Positions 27,119 to 36,364 of a stretch of DNA of 64,000 nucleotides are shown in pieces; positions within the stretch are counted from its first letter, which is position 1, and each line of letters starts with the position of its first letter. This DNA is from an uncultured Campylobacter sp. (GTDB lineage Bacteria > Campylobacterota > Campylobacteria > Campylobacterales > Campylobacteraceae), in contig NZ_CALJPC010000001.1 of the NCBI RefSeq assembly GCF_937981295.1, forward strand, positions 6,284 through 70,283, read 5' to 3'. Made by a program: the position numbers and the translations under genes. The notes beneath the pieces are model-generated. The model saw only the letters and a program-made list of their open reading frames with translations, had not been told where the DNA came from and searched no databases.

Positions 27119-27432
27119 AAATTTAAAAAGAAATTTCAGCTCGCAAGCTTCACCACGCTTTCTAAATTTTAAAATTTAAAAGCGGCGAAATTTCACCCTT
27201 TGATTTCGGTAAAATTTTATCCGGCGGCTCAGTTTGGTGTTTTGAAAATTTTGAGGTTTTGATCGCTTTTATCCGCGAGTTGAGCCTGGGACGCAAGCCG
27301 AAAATATCCGTCAAATCATAAAATCATAAATCGGGCGATAAATTTCACTATTCATTAATTTAATCTTTACAAAGTTGCGTAATCTTATTTTAAATTTACC
27401 CCTTTTTTATCGCAAACAGCGAGATTGTTTGA

Positions 27433-27438
27433 TATAAT
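27433..27438 (+). promoter_or_regulatory. Likely -10 box of the porin gene
   Basis: TATAAT at 27433-27438 in GATATAATTC, 45 bases before the porin start; no clear -35. The ribosome binding site is AAAGGAG at about 27470. Confidence 0.5.
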
Positions 27439-27482
27439 TCATTTTATAAATATTTGTAAATCTTTATGAAAGGAGATTTCGA

Positions 27483-28874
27483 ATGAAACTCATCAAACTA
27501 AGTTTAGCTGCGGCGGTTTGCGCATGTGCGGTATCCTCGCTAAGCGCGGCGGATAGCGTAGCCGAGGCGATCACTAACGGTAAGTTTGGCGGAACGGTAA
27601 AGACAACTTACGCCAATAAAACCGTAGACAATAGAGGCGAAGCCGCTACGGGCGATAACGACTACGAGGCATTCGGCGTGGGTCTTGAGCTCGGATACGT
27701 TACCGATCCTCTTTACGGCTTTAGAATAGGGCTTACCGGACAGGGCTGGTTGATGCCGTATCACGTAGGCTCAAGCAATAAGATCGCCTACGATAAGGAG
27801 TGGTATACTAAAGGTGCGGTATTATCGGAATTATACCTAGGATACGGCATAGGAAATACCGATATAAAGGCGGGTAGACAATATGTCGTGACTCCGCTCG
27901 TTGCGGGCAACTATACGAGGGCGTTTAAAGAGGCTTTCGAGGGCGTAGCGATATCCAATAAAGATATCCCCGATACTACATTGTGGGGCGGATGGTTTTA
28001 TAAATTCCAAGGCAGGAGCAAAACCGCTATGGGCGCTCCAGCAGGCGAAGGAAAGGCTCCTTTATTTAAAGATAGGGTGATACTCGGCAATATGACCGGT
28101 CCGGTCGCCGTAAAATTTGAAAATATCTTCTCCGCATATGTTCAAAACAAATCCTTGCCTTATACTACTTTAACCGGCGCTTACGCAGCGGTAACGGACG
28201 TAAAACCGGCTAACGCATTAAAAGACGGCGACGTTAGCTTGTATCTTGCCGAGGCAAATGTAAAAGTGCCGGTAGACGAGATTTTAAAGCTAGGATTTGA
28301 TCTTAACTACAAAGGCTCGCGCGTAAACGGAGGGCTGGAGCCAAGAAGGCTTGACGGCGATATGTTTGGCGCAAGAGTCTCGGTTAGCGAGTTTTTCGGA
28401 TTCGGTCTATCGTATGCCTATACGACCGTTAGCGACGATGATGCCGTTATTTTGGGCGTCGGCAACGGTCCAGGATCATACACCGCTCTGCCTATCCGAG
28501 GTCCGTTCGTATTCACAGGATACGCGGGTATGGATACGCATAAGGTCGTGCTTGATTACAACTTCGGCGCTATTGGCCTAGATGGCTTCAAAACCGCACT
28601 ACACTACGTAAAAGGCAATCAAGACAGAGTAGGCGGCACGAATAATATCAATGCTAGCGGAGCTGCGGGCCAAAAGGTCGGCACCAGCATGGACGTAGAG
28701 GGCTGGGCGGTAACGGCAAACTACGCTCCTAAGGCCGTTAAGGGGCTAAGCTTGGGCGTAACCTACACTGCGCTTGAGAGAAGCGACCACTACGCTAGCG
28801 GCGTAAATAGGAAGTTTGACGAGAACGAGATATGGTTGCAAGCTGCGTATAAATTTGATCTAAGCGGCAACTAA
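27483..28874 (+). CDS. Outer-membrane porin, OprD-like
   Basis: 463 residues: signal peptide MKLIKLSLAAAVCACAVSSLSAA, then alternating beta-strand sequence with many aromatic girdle residues and a C-terminal strand KFDLSGN-like. NGKFGGTVKTTYANK near the start, DIKAGRQYVVTPL and FEGVAISNKDIPDTTLWGGW match the OprD-type porins common in Campylobacter and relatives. These allow specific or general uptake of small solutes. Strong ribosome binding site (AAAGGAG), own promoter and terminator, so likely highly expressed and monocistronic. Substrate unknown. Confidence 0.8.
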   Translation: MKLIKLSLAAAVCACAVSSLSAADSVAEAITNGKFGGTVKTTYANKTVDNRGEAATGDNDYEAFGVGLELGYVTDPLYGFRIGLTGQGWLMPYHVGSSNKIAYDKEWYTKGAVLSELYLGYGIGNTDIKAGRQYVVTPLVAGNYTRAFKEAFEGVAISNKDIPDTTLWGGWFYKFQGRSKTAMGAPAGEGKAPLFKDRVILGNMTGPVAVKFENIFSAYVQNKSLPYTTLTGAYAAVTDVKPANALKDGDVSLYLAEANVKVPVDEILKLGFDLNYKGSRVNGGLEPRRLDGDMFGARVSVSEFFGFGLSYAYTTVSDDDAVILGVGNGPGSYTALPIRGPFVFTGYAGMDTHKVVLDYNFGAIGLDGFKTALHYVKGNQDRVGGTNNINASGAAGQKVGTSMDVEGWAVTANYAPKAVKGLSLGVTYTALERSDHYASGVNRKFDENEIWLQAAYKFDLSGN

Positions 28875-29518
28875 AGCTTTAAAGAGTGGAGTATTTTCCG
28901 CTCTTTCTCATCCGTATCATCAAGCAAGCTCGCGCTTGCTAAATTGCTTCATCCAAATTTACACAGACTTTTCAAATTTAATGAAATAAGGACGAAATTT
29001 AGACGATAAATTTAAATGATAGATTCGGCAAAATTTCAGGGAGACGGAATTTTAAATTTGCCGATCCGATCCGCTAAATTTTAAAATTATAAAGCCTTAC
29101 TATTAAATTTAACGCAGCTATGTAATCTAGTAAAATTTCAGCAACATTTCGTAGAATAAGCGCACTGTATATCTGACATCGGCAAACTGATGTTGTCTTT
29201 AGGCCCTTAATATAGCAGGCGTTGACTGCGCCCTAGTATACGGCACTTAGATATCAAAAAAGCGATGATTTTTGCACAGCTTCTTTCGATGAAATTTTAA
29301 ATTTGGATAAATTTTAAAGCTCGTCCGTAAAGCGTAAAAGAGATGAAAAAGGATAAAATTTTACCTATCGGATCAAGCGGAATAAAAGCGAGATAAAATT
29401 TGACCCGTTAAATTTAACTCGCCGCGGATTAAATCGAAGCCCAAATTTGAGCTTTAAATTTAACCCGCGGCGGAGCATGAATTGAAGCGCGAATCGAAAC
29501 GCTTACAATCTCAAAGCG
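28875..29518. other. Gap after the porin gene, no gene seen
   Basis: Starts with the porin terminator. The rest has scattered AAATTTTAAA tracts and no open frame with a ribosome binding site; it ends at the convergent cytochrome gene. Confidence 0.5.
28881..28909 (+). terminator. Intrinsic terminator of the porin gene
   Basis: AAAGAGTGGA and TCCGCTCTTT form a 10-bp stem (one T-G pair) with a 6-base loop, six bases after the stop codon, followed by TTTCTC. Confidence 0.7.
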
Positions 29519-30190
29519 TTATTTCTTCGCGCTAGAAGCGTCCATAAAGGCCTGCTCTTCGGCGCTCGGTTTATACTCGTCGCCGAAGAATTTCTTCTTT
29601 GCTTTGATCTTCTCCTCCATCATCTTCTTTTCGTAAATTTTATACGTCGGTCGCCAGTACTCTAGGTAGTTGCGAAGCCCGATGCCATGCCCCGCGCTTA
29701 CATGGCAGCTCGCGCATTTAAGCTCGCGCTCGGTGCCTAGGAGCTTTTTGTAGTGCGCGTGCATACGCTGTGCCTGCTCGGAGGTGATTTTGCTGTCGAT
29801 CACGGTGGCGTGGCAGCTCGTGCAGCCGTTGTCAAACACATAGTGCTCGCGGTTTTCGCGCCTTTTGTTCCAATCAAATTTTTCAGGCTCGTCAAAGAAG
29901 TGCGAGTAGCCCTCCAACACGCCGTTTTTGGCCTTTTGATAGACGTATTTTACGATATTGTCGTGCGGTAGGTGGCAATCGACGCATTTGGCTTTGACGC
30001 CCGTTTTGCCCTTGCCCGAGTGGATGTCGTCTTGATAGGCGATCACCATCGGATCCATCTCGTGGCAGACGTCGCAAAATTTATCGGTGCTCGTTTTCTC
30101 AAGCGCATAGTGCACCGGCACGACGACGAAAAACCCTATAATGCCGCTTATTAAGATGATAAGCGCTAGTAATTTTTTAGAAATTCTCAT
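29519..30190 (-). CDS. NapC/NrfH-family tetrahaem quinol dehydrogenase
   Basis: Membrane-anchored periplasmic cytochrome c of about 223 residues that takes electrons from menaquinol and passes them to periplasmic partners. One N-terminal membrane helix (KLLALIILISGIIGFFVVVPVHYAL) is followed by four CxxCH haem sites: CDVCH, CVDCH, CTSCH and CASCH. CDVCHEMDPM near residue 38 is typical of the quinol-side haem. ATG 30190 is used because it follows GGGGTGACACC; an open frame upstream lies inside the previous gene. It overlaps the tetrahaem gene by 4 bases and parallels Wolinella FccC. Confidence 0.88.
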   Translation of the reverse strand: MRISKKLLALIILISGIIGFFVVVPVHYALEKTSTDKFCDVCHEMDPMVIAYQDDIHSGKGKTGVKAKCVDCHLPHDNIVKYVYQKAKNGVLEGYSHFFDEPEKFDWNKRRENREHYVFDNGCTSCHATVIDSKITSEQAQRMHAHYKKLLGTERELKCASCHVSAGHGIGLRNYLEYWRPTYKIYEKKMMEEKIKAKKKFFGDEYKPSAEEQAFMDASSAKK

Positions 30191-30618
30191 GGTGTCACCC
30201 CCATCCATTGCGGCACTTCGTGCTCGTGGCATTCGGTACACATATTCGTAGATGCCTTGTGCTCGTTGTGGCATTCGTCGCAGTATAGCGTAGGACCGTC
30301 GTGGACGGAGTTGTGCGGATTGGCCTTAAGCGTATCCATAAATTTAAGCCTCAAAGCGAGCTGCTTTTTGTCGCCGTGGCAGCTGATACAGCCCTTGTCG
30401 CCGATACTTTTAAATTTAGACGGATCGCTTCCTTGATTTACATGGCAATCGACGCAGTCAAACGCCAAATGCTCGTGGTGCGGCTTTAGTTTGTGCTTTG
30501 CTCTAAGCTCATCTGAAACGACTATGTTCGTGGCGTTGGCGTCGTTAGCGCTCGGTGCGCCGAACAAAGTCGCGATGATACAGCACAAAATTAATGCCGT
30601 AAAACTGAAATTCTTCAT
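30187..30618 (-). CDS. Periplasmic tetrahaem cytochrome c
   Basis: 143 residues with a signal peptide (SFTALILCCIIATLFG) and four CxxCH motifs: CVDCH, CISCH, CDECH and CTECH, with extra histidines (HHEHLAF, HNEHKAS) as likely second haem ligands. The spacing matches the small tetrahaem domain found fused to flavocytochrome c fumarate reductases. Here it is a separate subunit, lying between the flavin reductase and the NapC-type donor, so it probably shuttles electrons between them. Confidence 0.88.
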   Translation of the reverse strand: MKNFSFTALILCCIIATLFGAPSANDANATNIVVSDELRAKHKLKPHHEHLAFDCVDCHVNQGSDPSKFKSIGDKGCISCHGDKKQLALRLKFMDTLKANPHNSVHDGPTLYCDECHNEHKASTNMCTECHEHEVPQWMGVTP

Positions 30619-30698
30619 TTGTAACCTTTTATAAAACTGCCTTGCGGGCCCGCGAAAGCTAGCCTGTAAGGCTTAAGAGAGCCTACGCTCCGACTAAA

Positions 30699-32240
30699 TT
30701 AGGCGATCTGCTCGCCAGCGATCATTCCGAAAACTATGCAGTCTGTGATCGCTACGGTACCTAAGCGGCTAGCGCCGTGAGTTCCGCCGGTGATCTCGCC
30801 CGCAGCCCAAAGCCCAGGGATCGGCTTATTGGTTTTAGAGGATAGAACCTCTGCCTTTTCGTTGATCTTTAGACCGCCCATCGTATGGTGGGGCTTCGGC
30901 GAGAGACGGATGGCGTAGAAAGGTCCCGCTTCGTTGATTTCGCTAAGCGCGCTTTCTTGCTTGCCAAACTCGTCTTTTTTCGCCTTAACGCCTTCGTTGT
31001 ATTTTTTGACGCTCTCTTTTAGGGCATCTGCAGGCACGCCGTATTTACTGGCGATCTCATCTAGGCTCGCGCATTCGCCCACTAGCTTTCCGCTTGCCAT
31101 GCCTTTAGAAATAACCTCTTCGCTTAGGTCTTTAAATGCCATTTTGGTGTCCGCAAATGTTATCGGATAGGCTTTCGGATCCTCGCGTAAAATTTTAAAC
31201 TCCGCATCCGCGCGGGTCTTACGGTCTGCAAGCTCGTTCATAAAGCGCTTTCCCGTGCGAACGTCCACGGCGATACCGTATTTAAAGGTGCCTTGTTGAG
31301 TTAGGATCGGAGCGGTGCCGAAGCCCTTCTCATCGGGGCTTGCCCATGGACCGAACTGGATCCAATCGACCTGCACCGGATACGCGCCGATCTCAAAGGC
31401 TTTTAACAGCACGCCCGCGGTAGCTCCCGCGTGATTTGTGCTATCGACGTCATCAGGGATGCGCGGATCTTGAAGCTTGCGATAAATTTTATCGCGGCAA
31501 AAGCCGCCCGCTGCGAGCACTACGCCCTTTTTAGCTTTGAGCGTCTTTTTGGTGCCGCTCGTGTTTTCAAGATCGTCGCTGTAAAGATTCGGATCAAATT
31601 TATACTCCTCGCGGATCACGACGCCCGCCACGCGATCCCCGTCCATTACGAAATCGTCAAATTTAGCGCGGCGGCGAAGCTCGCAGCCCTTATCTTTTAG
31701 CGCTTCAAATTTTTCAAGCATCGGCTGGATGTAGCCAGAGCCGCTATCATTCGTAGTTAGCATCGAGCGCGCGACGCTGTGTCCGCCGAAGTGCGCGCAG
31801 TGATCCATCTTAAATTGCACGCCGCTATCGACGAGGAATTTAAACGCGTCCAAGCCGCGATCGGCTAGGGTGCTTAAAAGCTCTGGATGGTTGATGCCAA
31901 GGCCCGCCTTTAGGCAGTCGTTCATAAATAGCTCTTTGCTGTCTTTAACGCCGGTTTTTTCCTGTACGGGGTTCATCGGTACGCTCATACCGCCGCCGTT
32001 GATGACTGAGTTTCCGCCGATACGACCCATCTTTTCTAGAATCAAGACTTTGTTGCCTTTCTCGGCTGCTTTTAAGCCCGCCGCAAGTCCAGCAAAGCCG
32101 CTACCGATGATGATTACATCCCACTCTTCGTCAAATTTGACGTCCTTTGCGTCCACAGCACTTGCTTGCGCATTCACCGCGCTAAGTGCGAGTGTACCGG
32201 CTCCTACCATACCCATTTTCAGTATGTCGCGTCTCTCCAT
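30699..32240 (-). CDS. Tat-exported periplasmic flavin reductase, flavocytochrome c/fumarate reductase-like
   Basis: 513 residues. A twin-arginine signal (ERRDILKMGMVGAG), FAD-binding GSGFAGLAAGLKAAEKG near residue 46, GGNSVINGGG, and the fumarate-reductase active-site stretches: NELADRKTRA (catalytic Arg region), SPKPHHTMGGL (substrate His) and GGTHGASRLG (substrate Arg). No haem motif, unlike Shewanella flavocytochrome c. The position normally holding the HPT substrate-binding His reads IQFGPW here, so the substrate may not be fumarate; urocanate, acrylate-type or other enoates are possible. It heads the operon with the two cytochromes and diverges from a LysR regulator. Confidence 0.85.
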   Translation of the reverse strand: MERRDILKMGMVGAGTLALSAVNAQASAVDAKDVKFDEEWDVIIIGSGFAGLAAGLKAAEKGNKVLILEKMGRIGGNSVINGGGMSVPMNPVQEKTGVKDSKELFMNDCLKAGLGINHPELLSTLADRGLDAFKFLVDSGVQFKMDHCAHFGGHSVARSMLTTNDSGSGYIQPMLEKFEALKDKGCELRRRAKFDDFVMDGDRVAGVVIREEYKFDPNLYSDDLENTSGTKKTLKAKKGVVLAAGGFCRDKIYRKLQDPRIPDDVDSTNHAGATAGVLLKAFEIGAYPVQVDWIQFGPWASPDEKGFGTAPILTQQGTFKYGIAVDVRTGKRFMNELADRKTRADAEFKILREDPKAYPITFADTKMAFKDLSEEVISKGMASGKLVGECASLDEIASKYGVPADALKESVKKYNEGVKAKKDEFGKQESALSEINEAGPFYAIRLSPKPHHTMGGLKINEKAEVLSSKTNKPIPGLWAAGEITGGTHGASRLGTVAITDCIVFGMIAGEQIA

Positions 32241-32265
32241 ATTTGCCCCTTTACTTAGAGATTTT

Positions 32266-32282
32266 TTAATCTTAAAGATTAA
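32266..32282. promoter_or_regulatory. Palindromic LysR-type operator candidate
   Basis: TTAATCT-TAA-AGATTAA is a perfect 17-base palindrome in the 140-base space between the divergent flavin reductase and LysR genes, 26 bases upstream of the reductase start. It fits the T-N11-A form of LysR-type sites. Confidence 0.5.
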
Positions 32283-32331
32283 TGTCGTAATTTTATATTA
32301 AATCTTTATGTAAGTCAAATGTTATTTGGTA

Positions 32332-32355
32332 TATAATTTAATAGCTAAAGGCTAT
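32332..32355 (+). promoter_or_regulatory. -10 box and inverted repeat before the lysR gene
   Basis: TATAAT at 32332-32337 is followed by ATAGC-TAAAG-GCTAT at 32341-32355. A regulator bound at this repeat would cover the transcription start, suggesting autorepression (inference). Confidence 0.4.
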
Positions 32356-32380
32356 AAAATTTCAACCGAAGGGGCAAAAA

Positions 32381-33292
32381 ATGAGCCTGCGACATATGGA
32401 ATTTGCGGTAAAAATTTCGGAGCTTAAAAGCTTTACAAAGGCGGCGAGCGAGCTTGGAATCGCGCAGCCGTCGCTTTCAAAGAGCATTATGCTTTTAGAA
32501 AAGGAGCTCGGGATCGAAATTTTTGATAGAAAAAACGGCCTTGAGCTTACATACGCGGGCGAAATTTACATCGCCAGAGCGAAAAATATGCTTAGGCTCA
32601 ATAAGGAGCTAAATAACGAAATCCGCGGGCTTTCGTCGATCAAGACGGGTAAGCTCGTAATCGGCGCGACCTCGACCAGCTTTAAATTTATCGAAAAGAT
32701 CATCGCGATGTTTTACAGCAGGTTTTCCAAAGCCGATATCAGGATCGTGCACGCTCACTCCGAGCCCGCGCTCATCGAAATGCTAAAAAGCGGCGAGCTT
32801 GACATCGTCTATGCCTCGCATTTCGGCGAGCTTTCTGCGGAGGGGCTTGAGTGCGAGTTTATAAAAAAGCGCAGGCTGCTTCTAAGCGTCTGCTCCTCTC
32901 ATCCTGCCGTTTCGCGAGCGAGTATAAATTCTACTGAGAAATACCCTAAAATCGCGCTTAGCGAGTTCAAATCCGATAAATTTGCAATCAGCAGTAAAAT
33001 TTTAAAAAGCGAATCGAACTTCAAAAAGATATTTGAAAACGCGGGCTTTACGCCTCAAATTTTCTGCGACACCTCCTATCTGTACGTGGCTAACGCGATG
33101 GTTGCGGCGGGGCTTTGCGTGAGTTTCAGCTTCGCGCGGTACATTTTTGAGACGCAAAAGGACTACATCACGCTCTTTGACGTCGCGGATGAGCCGCTTT
33201 TGGACGTGTCGTTTTCGGTCGTGTATAAAAAACCCTCCAAGCTCGCAAAGGAATTTATAAAGATGATAAAAGCGGGCAAAAGCGGCGAGTAG
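32381..33292 (+). CDS. LysR-family transcriptional regulator
   Basis: 303 residues with an N-terminal winged helix-turn-helix (residues 1-60: MEFAVKISELKSFTKAASELGIAQPSLSKSI, then LLEKELGIEIFDRKNG) and a C-terminal periplasmic-binding-like sensor domain from about residue 90. It is divergent from the flavin reductase operon, so it most likely controls it in response to the reductase substrate. ATG 32381 follows GAAGGGGC. Confidence 0.88.
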   Translation: MSLRHMEFAVKISELKSFTKAASELGIAQPSLSKSIMLLEKELGIEIFDRKNGLELTYAGEIYIARAKNMLRLNKELNNEIRGLSSIKTGKLVIGATSTSFKFIEKIIAMFYSRFSKADIRIVHAHSEPALIEMLKSGELDIVYASHFGELSAEGLECEFIKKRRLLLSVCSSHPAVSRASINSTEKYPKIALSEFKSDKFAISSKILKSESNFKKIFENAGFTPQIFCDTSYLYVANAMVAAGLCVSFSFARYIFETQKDYITLFDVADEPLLDVSFSVVYKKPSKLAKEFIKMIKAGKSGE

Positions 33293-33676
33293 GGCGGTCT
33301 ACGGCGTGCAAATTTAAATTTAATAACGCACCGCAAGGGTTTAAATTTAAAAATGCACTGCATAGGTTTAAATTTAATAGCATGCTTCGAGACGCTGCGC
33401 CAAAGATCGACTTTTAAAATTTATCCCGCAACCTTATTTTTTAAATTCCGGTTCGCAGCTTGCTTAGCCGAAATTTCATCTCAAATTTTATCTTGCGCTC
33501 TAATCGGTTAAATTTTATCTTGCACATGCAGACTAAATTTTATCTCGCGGCGCATTAGACTAAATTTTCATTCGTCGCGGCTACGTAAATTTAGGGCGCA
33601 CTCTTTTATAAAATTTTATCTGCAAGCGGGCAAAGAGCGCCTATCCGGTACTTTCGGCTCTTTGGCTACCGCTTGA
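33293..33676. other. Convergent gap with quasi-periodic AAATTTTATC repeats
   Basis: No gene. At 33483, 33510, 33535 and 33562 an AAATTTT(A/C)TC(T)-type block recurs with 25-27 base spacing, twice preceded by GACT. It separates the lysR gene from the end of the polyene cluster; no clear terminator hairpin was found. Confidence 0.55.
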
Positions 33677-35812
33677 TTAGCTTTTCTTACTTGCCGCCAA
33701 AACTTGCGCCAAGATCGCCGCTAGCGCGATATTGAGGCTGACGCAAAGCCCAAATAGCGCCACGGCCTTGGTGGAACTGAAAGCGAGCGTAAAAAAAGAG
33801 ATTATGCTGGTTAAAGACGCAAGCGTGATGCCGAAAATTTTATCGCTAAGCGCCATCTTATCGTTGTTTGCAAAGATCATATAGTCGATCCCCACGGCGC
33901 CTGAGAGGATCAGCGCAAAGATCGCAAATATATTCACGCTCACGCCGAATGCGCTAAGCAGGGCAAGCACGGCCAAATTTGTCGCAAAAACGCAGATGAC
34001 GATCAGCCACGCAGTCCGCGCGCCGAAAAACGCCCACAATAGCGCGAACGCAAGGGCGTACGCGGCGCATTTCAGATACAAGGCGTTGATTTTGATCTGC
34101 GAAAACGCCTCGCTTATGGCGCTTCGCATGTTTAGATGCAGCGCGCCCATCTGCGTGGCAAGCTCGCTTACGGCCGCTTTATCGCGCACGCCGCGCAAAA
34201 AAGCGATATGCGGATCGATGCTCGGCATCGCGGCAAAAAGAACGGAGCTTCTAGCTTGCTCGTAGCTTAAAATGGGCGCATCCGCGATCTTGGCAAAGTT
34301 CGCGTCCACGAGCTCGCGGCTAAGCCCGAGATTTAAAAATGCGCTTCTATCGTAGTTTGCAAAGGCCTGCTTGATAAAGCTCTGCGTAGCGGGATCCAAA
34401 ATCGGCGCACCCGCGTATGAGTCTGCAAGACCGCGCGCCACGGCCTCTTTGGCTACCGCGCCAGCATCGTTGCCCACGATCAGATCGAAGCTGGAGCCTC
34501 CGATGCTTGCGAGCTTGGCGCTCATCGCGATCAGGTTTTTATCCAAGCTCGCGTATTCGCTGACGTCGTCCTTAAGCTCCATTTTAAAATACAAAAACGC
34601 AAGCAGCGCCGCACAAACGATGGCAAGCGCTTTGAGGCTTAGGTTTATCTTGCAAAGCGCCTTTGCGTAGAGTTCAAGAGCTTTTGCAAAGAGCGGAGCG
34701 GGGCGAAATTCCGCTCCTTCGAGTAGCAGCGGCAGGGCGAAGTAGCTAAAGCAAAACGCCCCCGCAAGTGCGGCTATCGCAAAGATCGCGATCTCTTTGA
34801 GCAGAAAAAACGGGCTGAATAAAAATACGAAGTAGCCTCCCGCAGTGATGAAAAACCCTAGAAGCAGGATATTTCGCATGCTTTTTATCGAGCTAGCCTC
34901 GATTTTGCGCGCGATGTTTGCGCCGAGCCAATGCACCGCGTAATCCAGCATGAGCCCGATTAAACTTGTCGAAACCACGGCGCTTAGGATGTGGATCGAG
35001 CCGCGGATCGCCATCGTGGCGGCTACGCCGCAGGCGAGCCCGAAAAGCGCGGGCAGCAGCAGGCAGAAGATCCGTGCGCGCGAAAATGCCGCCAGCAGCA
35101 GCGCCGCACACAGGCTAAGCGAAACGGCGCCAGCGACGGAGCTTTCGCGCACGCCCGCGCTTTTGCCCAAAGCGCTAAAAAGGGCGGTGCCTGAGATTAA
35201 AATTTTGCTCTTTTGCGCCTTGTGCACCAGCGCGCTAAGCGCGTCGTCGTTTGCTTTCGGAGCGAGTTTGGCCGTAGCGAGGTAGTGCGGCGCGCCGTCA
35301 ATGGTCGCGATGAAGCGGTTTTGCGCAGGATCAAGCTTGATTGCGCCGCGAGAGCTAAGGCGCGAGTGAAGGCTGAGCGAGAAAAAGTCCTGCGAGAGGC
35401 TAAGCGGACGAAATTTTGAATAAAGCTCACGCGCGCTACGCTCAAAAAAGGCCTGCGGATCGCTTTTTAAAAGCTCCACGCTCGCATCATCGAGCATCGC
35501 GGGCGCAAAGCGCGCAAGCTCGCTCTGATACATTCTCGCGTCCTTAACTTCGTAAATTATGCTCTCAAAAAGCCCGCTTTTTTGCATATCCGCAATGAAC
35601 GCGTCAAAGCTCGCCTTCTCTGCGCTTGCGACGATGATTTGCCGCGCAATCTCGCGGTTGAAATCCTCGACGCTTTGTTTCTGCTCGCCCGAAATTTCAA
35701 TGCCGCTTAGCTCGTAAAAATCGGAATTTACGCGGTTTAAATTTAACGCTATAAAGGCGCAAAGCGCGATGAATGCCGCGCCGAATACCGTTAGGATCGC
35801 GCTCTTACTCAT
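33677..35812 (-). CDS. MMPL/RND-family lipid exporter (ApeM-like)
   Basis: 711-residue membrane protein with the RND-like plan of MMPL exporters: helix 1 at residues 5-25, a periplasmic domain to about 230, a block of five helices to about 380, another helix, a second periplasmic domain (about 425-590), and a final helix block. LDYAVHWLG and VGIDYMIFANND in the two halves are the conserved intramembrane acidic motifs. In aryl polyene clusters this protein is thought to move the polyene lipid out of the inner membrane. It overlaps the LolA-like gene by 8 bases and is last in the operon. Confidence 0.85.
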   Translation of the reverse strand: MSKSAILTVFGAAFIALCAFIALNLNRVNSDFYELSGIEISGEQKQSVEDFNREIARQIIVASAEKASFDAFIADMQKSGLFESIIYEVKDARMYQSELARFAPAMLDDASVELLKSDPQAFFERSARELYSKFRPLSLSQDFFSLSLHSRLSSRGAIKLDPAQNRFIATIDGAPHYLATAKLAPKANDDALSALVHKAQKSKILISGTALFSALGKSAGVRESSVAGAVSLSLCAALLLAAFSRARIFCLLLPALFGLACGVAATMAIRGSIHILSAVVSTSLIGLMLDYAVHWLGANIARKIEASSIKSMRNILLLGFFITAGGYFVFLFSPFFLLKEIAIFAIAALAGAFCFSYFALPLLLEGAEFRPAPLFAKALELYAKALCKINLSLKALAIVCAALLAFLYFKMELKDDVSEYASLDKNLIAMSAKLASIGGSSFDLIVGNDAGAVAKEAVARGLADSYAGAPILDPATQSFIKQAFANYDRSAFLNLGLSRELVDANFAKIADAPILSYEQARSSVLFAAMPSIDPHIAFLRGVRDKAAVSELATQMGALHLNMRSAISEAFSQIKINALYLKCAAYALAFALLWAFFGARTAWLIVICVFATNLAVLALLSAFGVSVNIFAIFALILSGAVGIDYMIFANNDKMALSDKIFGITLASLTSIISFFTLAFSSTKAVALFGLCVSLNIALAAILAQVLAASKKS

Positions 35813-36332
35813 CTAAGCTCACGACGCCAGAAAATACGTTTTCGCTCACGTCGCCGTTAGCGCTGCTAATCCGCAGCACCCTGACGTAGGCGCCGCCCTC
35901 GATCACGATATTTTTAAAGATATTTTGCAGCATCCCTTTGGGGCTTAGCTCGGCGCGCCACGCATCTTTGCTGCCGCTTAGCGCGATCGAGAAATTTTTG
36001 CTAAGCCGCGCTACGTCCAGGCGCGAGATCGCCAAAAAGGTGTCCTTATCAAAAAGCGAATCGGCGCTTTTGACCCACGCCTCGCCGCTGCGCTCAAAAA
36101 CGCCGTCCGCGCCGATTTTTAGCTCGCTTCGCACGGGCTCTAGCGTCGTCCAAAACAGCTCGCCACCCTTAATCCTAAACTCGCCGCTGCTTCGCACGGG
36201 CTCGGCAAAGCCCTCGATGCTGAGCGTTTCGCTAAATTTGCCGCCGATATTGTCGGTCTTAAGTGCCAGATCGCTCACTTCAAGCGCGCCCGCAAGCCCC
36301 AAAATCGCCAAAAATAAAGCTAAAATTTTCAT
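35805..36332 (-). CDS. LolA-like periplasmic lipid carrier (ApeL-like)
   Basis: 175 residues with a signal peptide (KILALFLAILGLAGA) and a LolA-type open beta-barrel pattern (GEFRIKGGELFWTTLEPVRSELKIGADGVF). It probably carries the polyene lipid from the MMPL exporter across the periplasm. It overlaps the exporter gene by 8 bases, which supports a shared task. Confidence 0.75.
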   Translation of the reverse strand: MKILALFLAILGLAGALEVSDLALKTDNIGGKFSETLSIEGFAEPVRSSGEFRIKGGELFWTTLEPVRSELKIGADGVFERSGEAWVKSADSLFDKDTFLAISRLDVARLSKNFSIALSGSKDAWRAELSPKGMLQNIFKNIVIEGGAYVRVLRISSANGDVSENVFSGVVSLDE

Positions 36333-36364
36333 CGTAGTCCTTTAAATTTTATGCTCGCTAAATT

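Larger units (their letters stand above)
27036..27482. other. Gap between htpG and the porin gene
   Basis: Holds the htpG terminator, AAATTTTAAAATTT-like tracts around 27166-27230, and the porin promoter region near 27433. No gene seen. Confidence 0.5.

Noticed and set aside
29519..30274. Longer NapC-type protein starting at 30274
   Set aside because: The extra 28 residues lie within the upstream cytochrome gene and precede a normal NapC N-terminus at 30190 with its own ribosome binding site.
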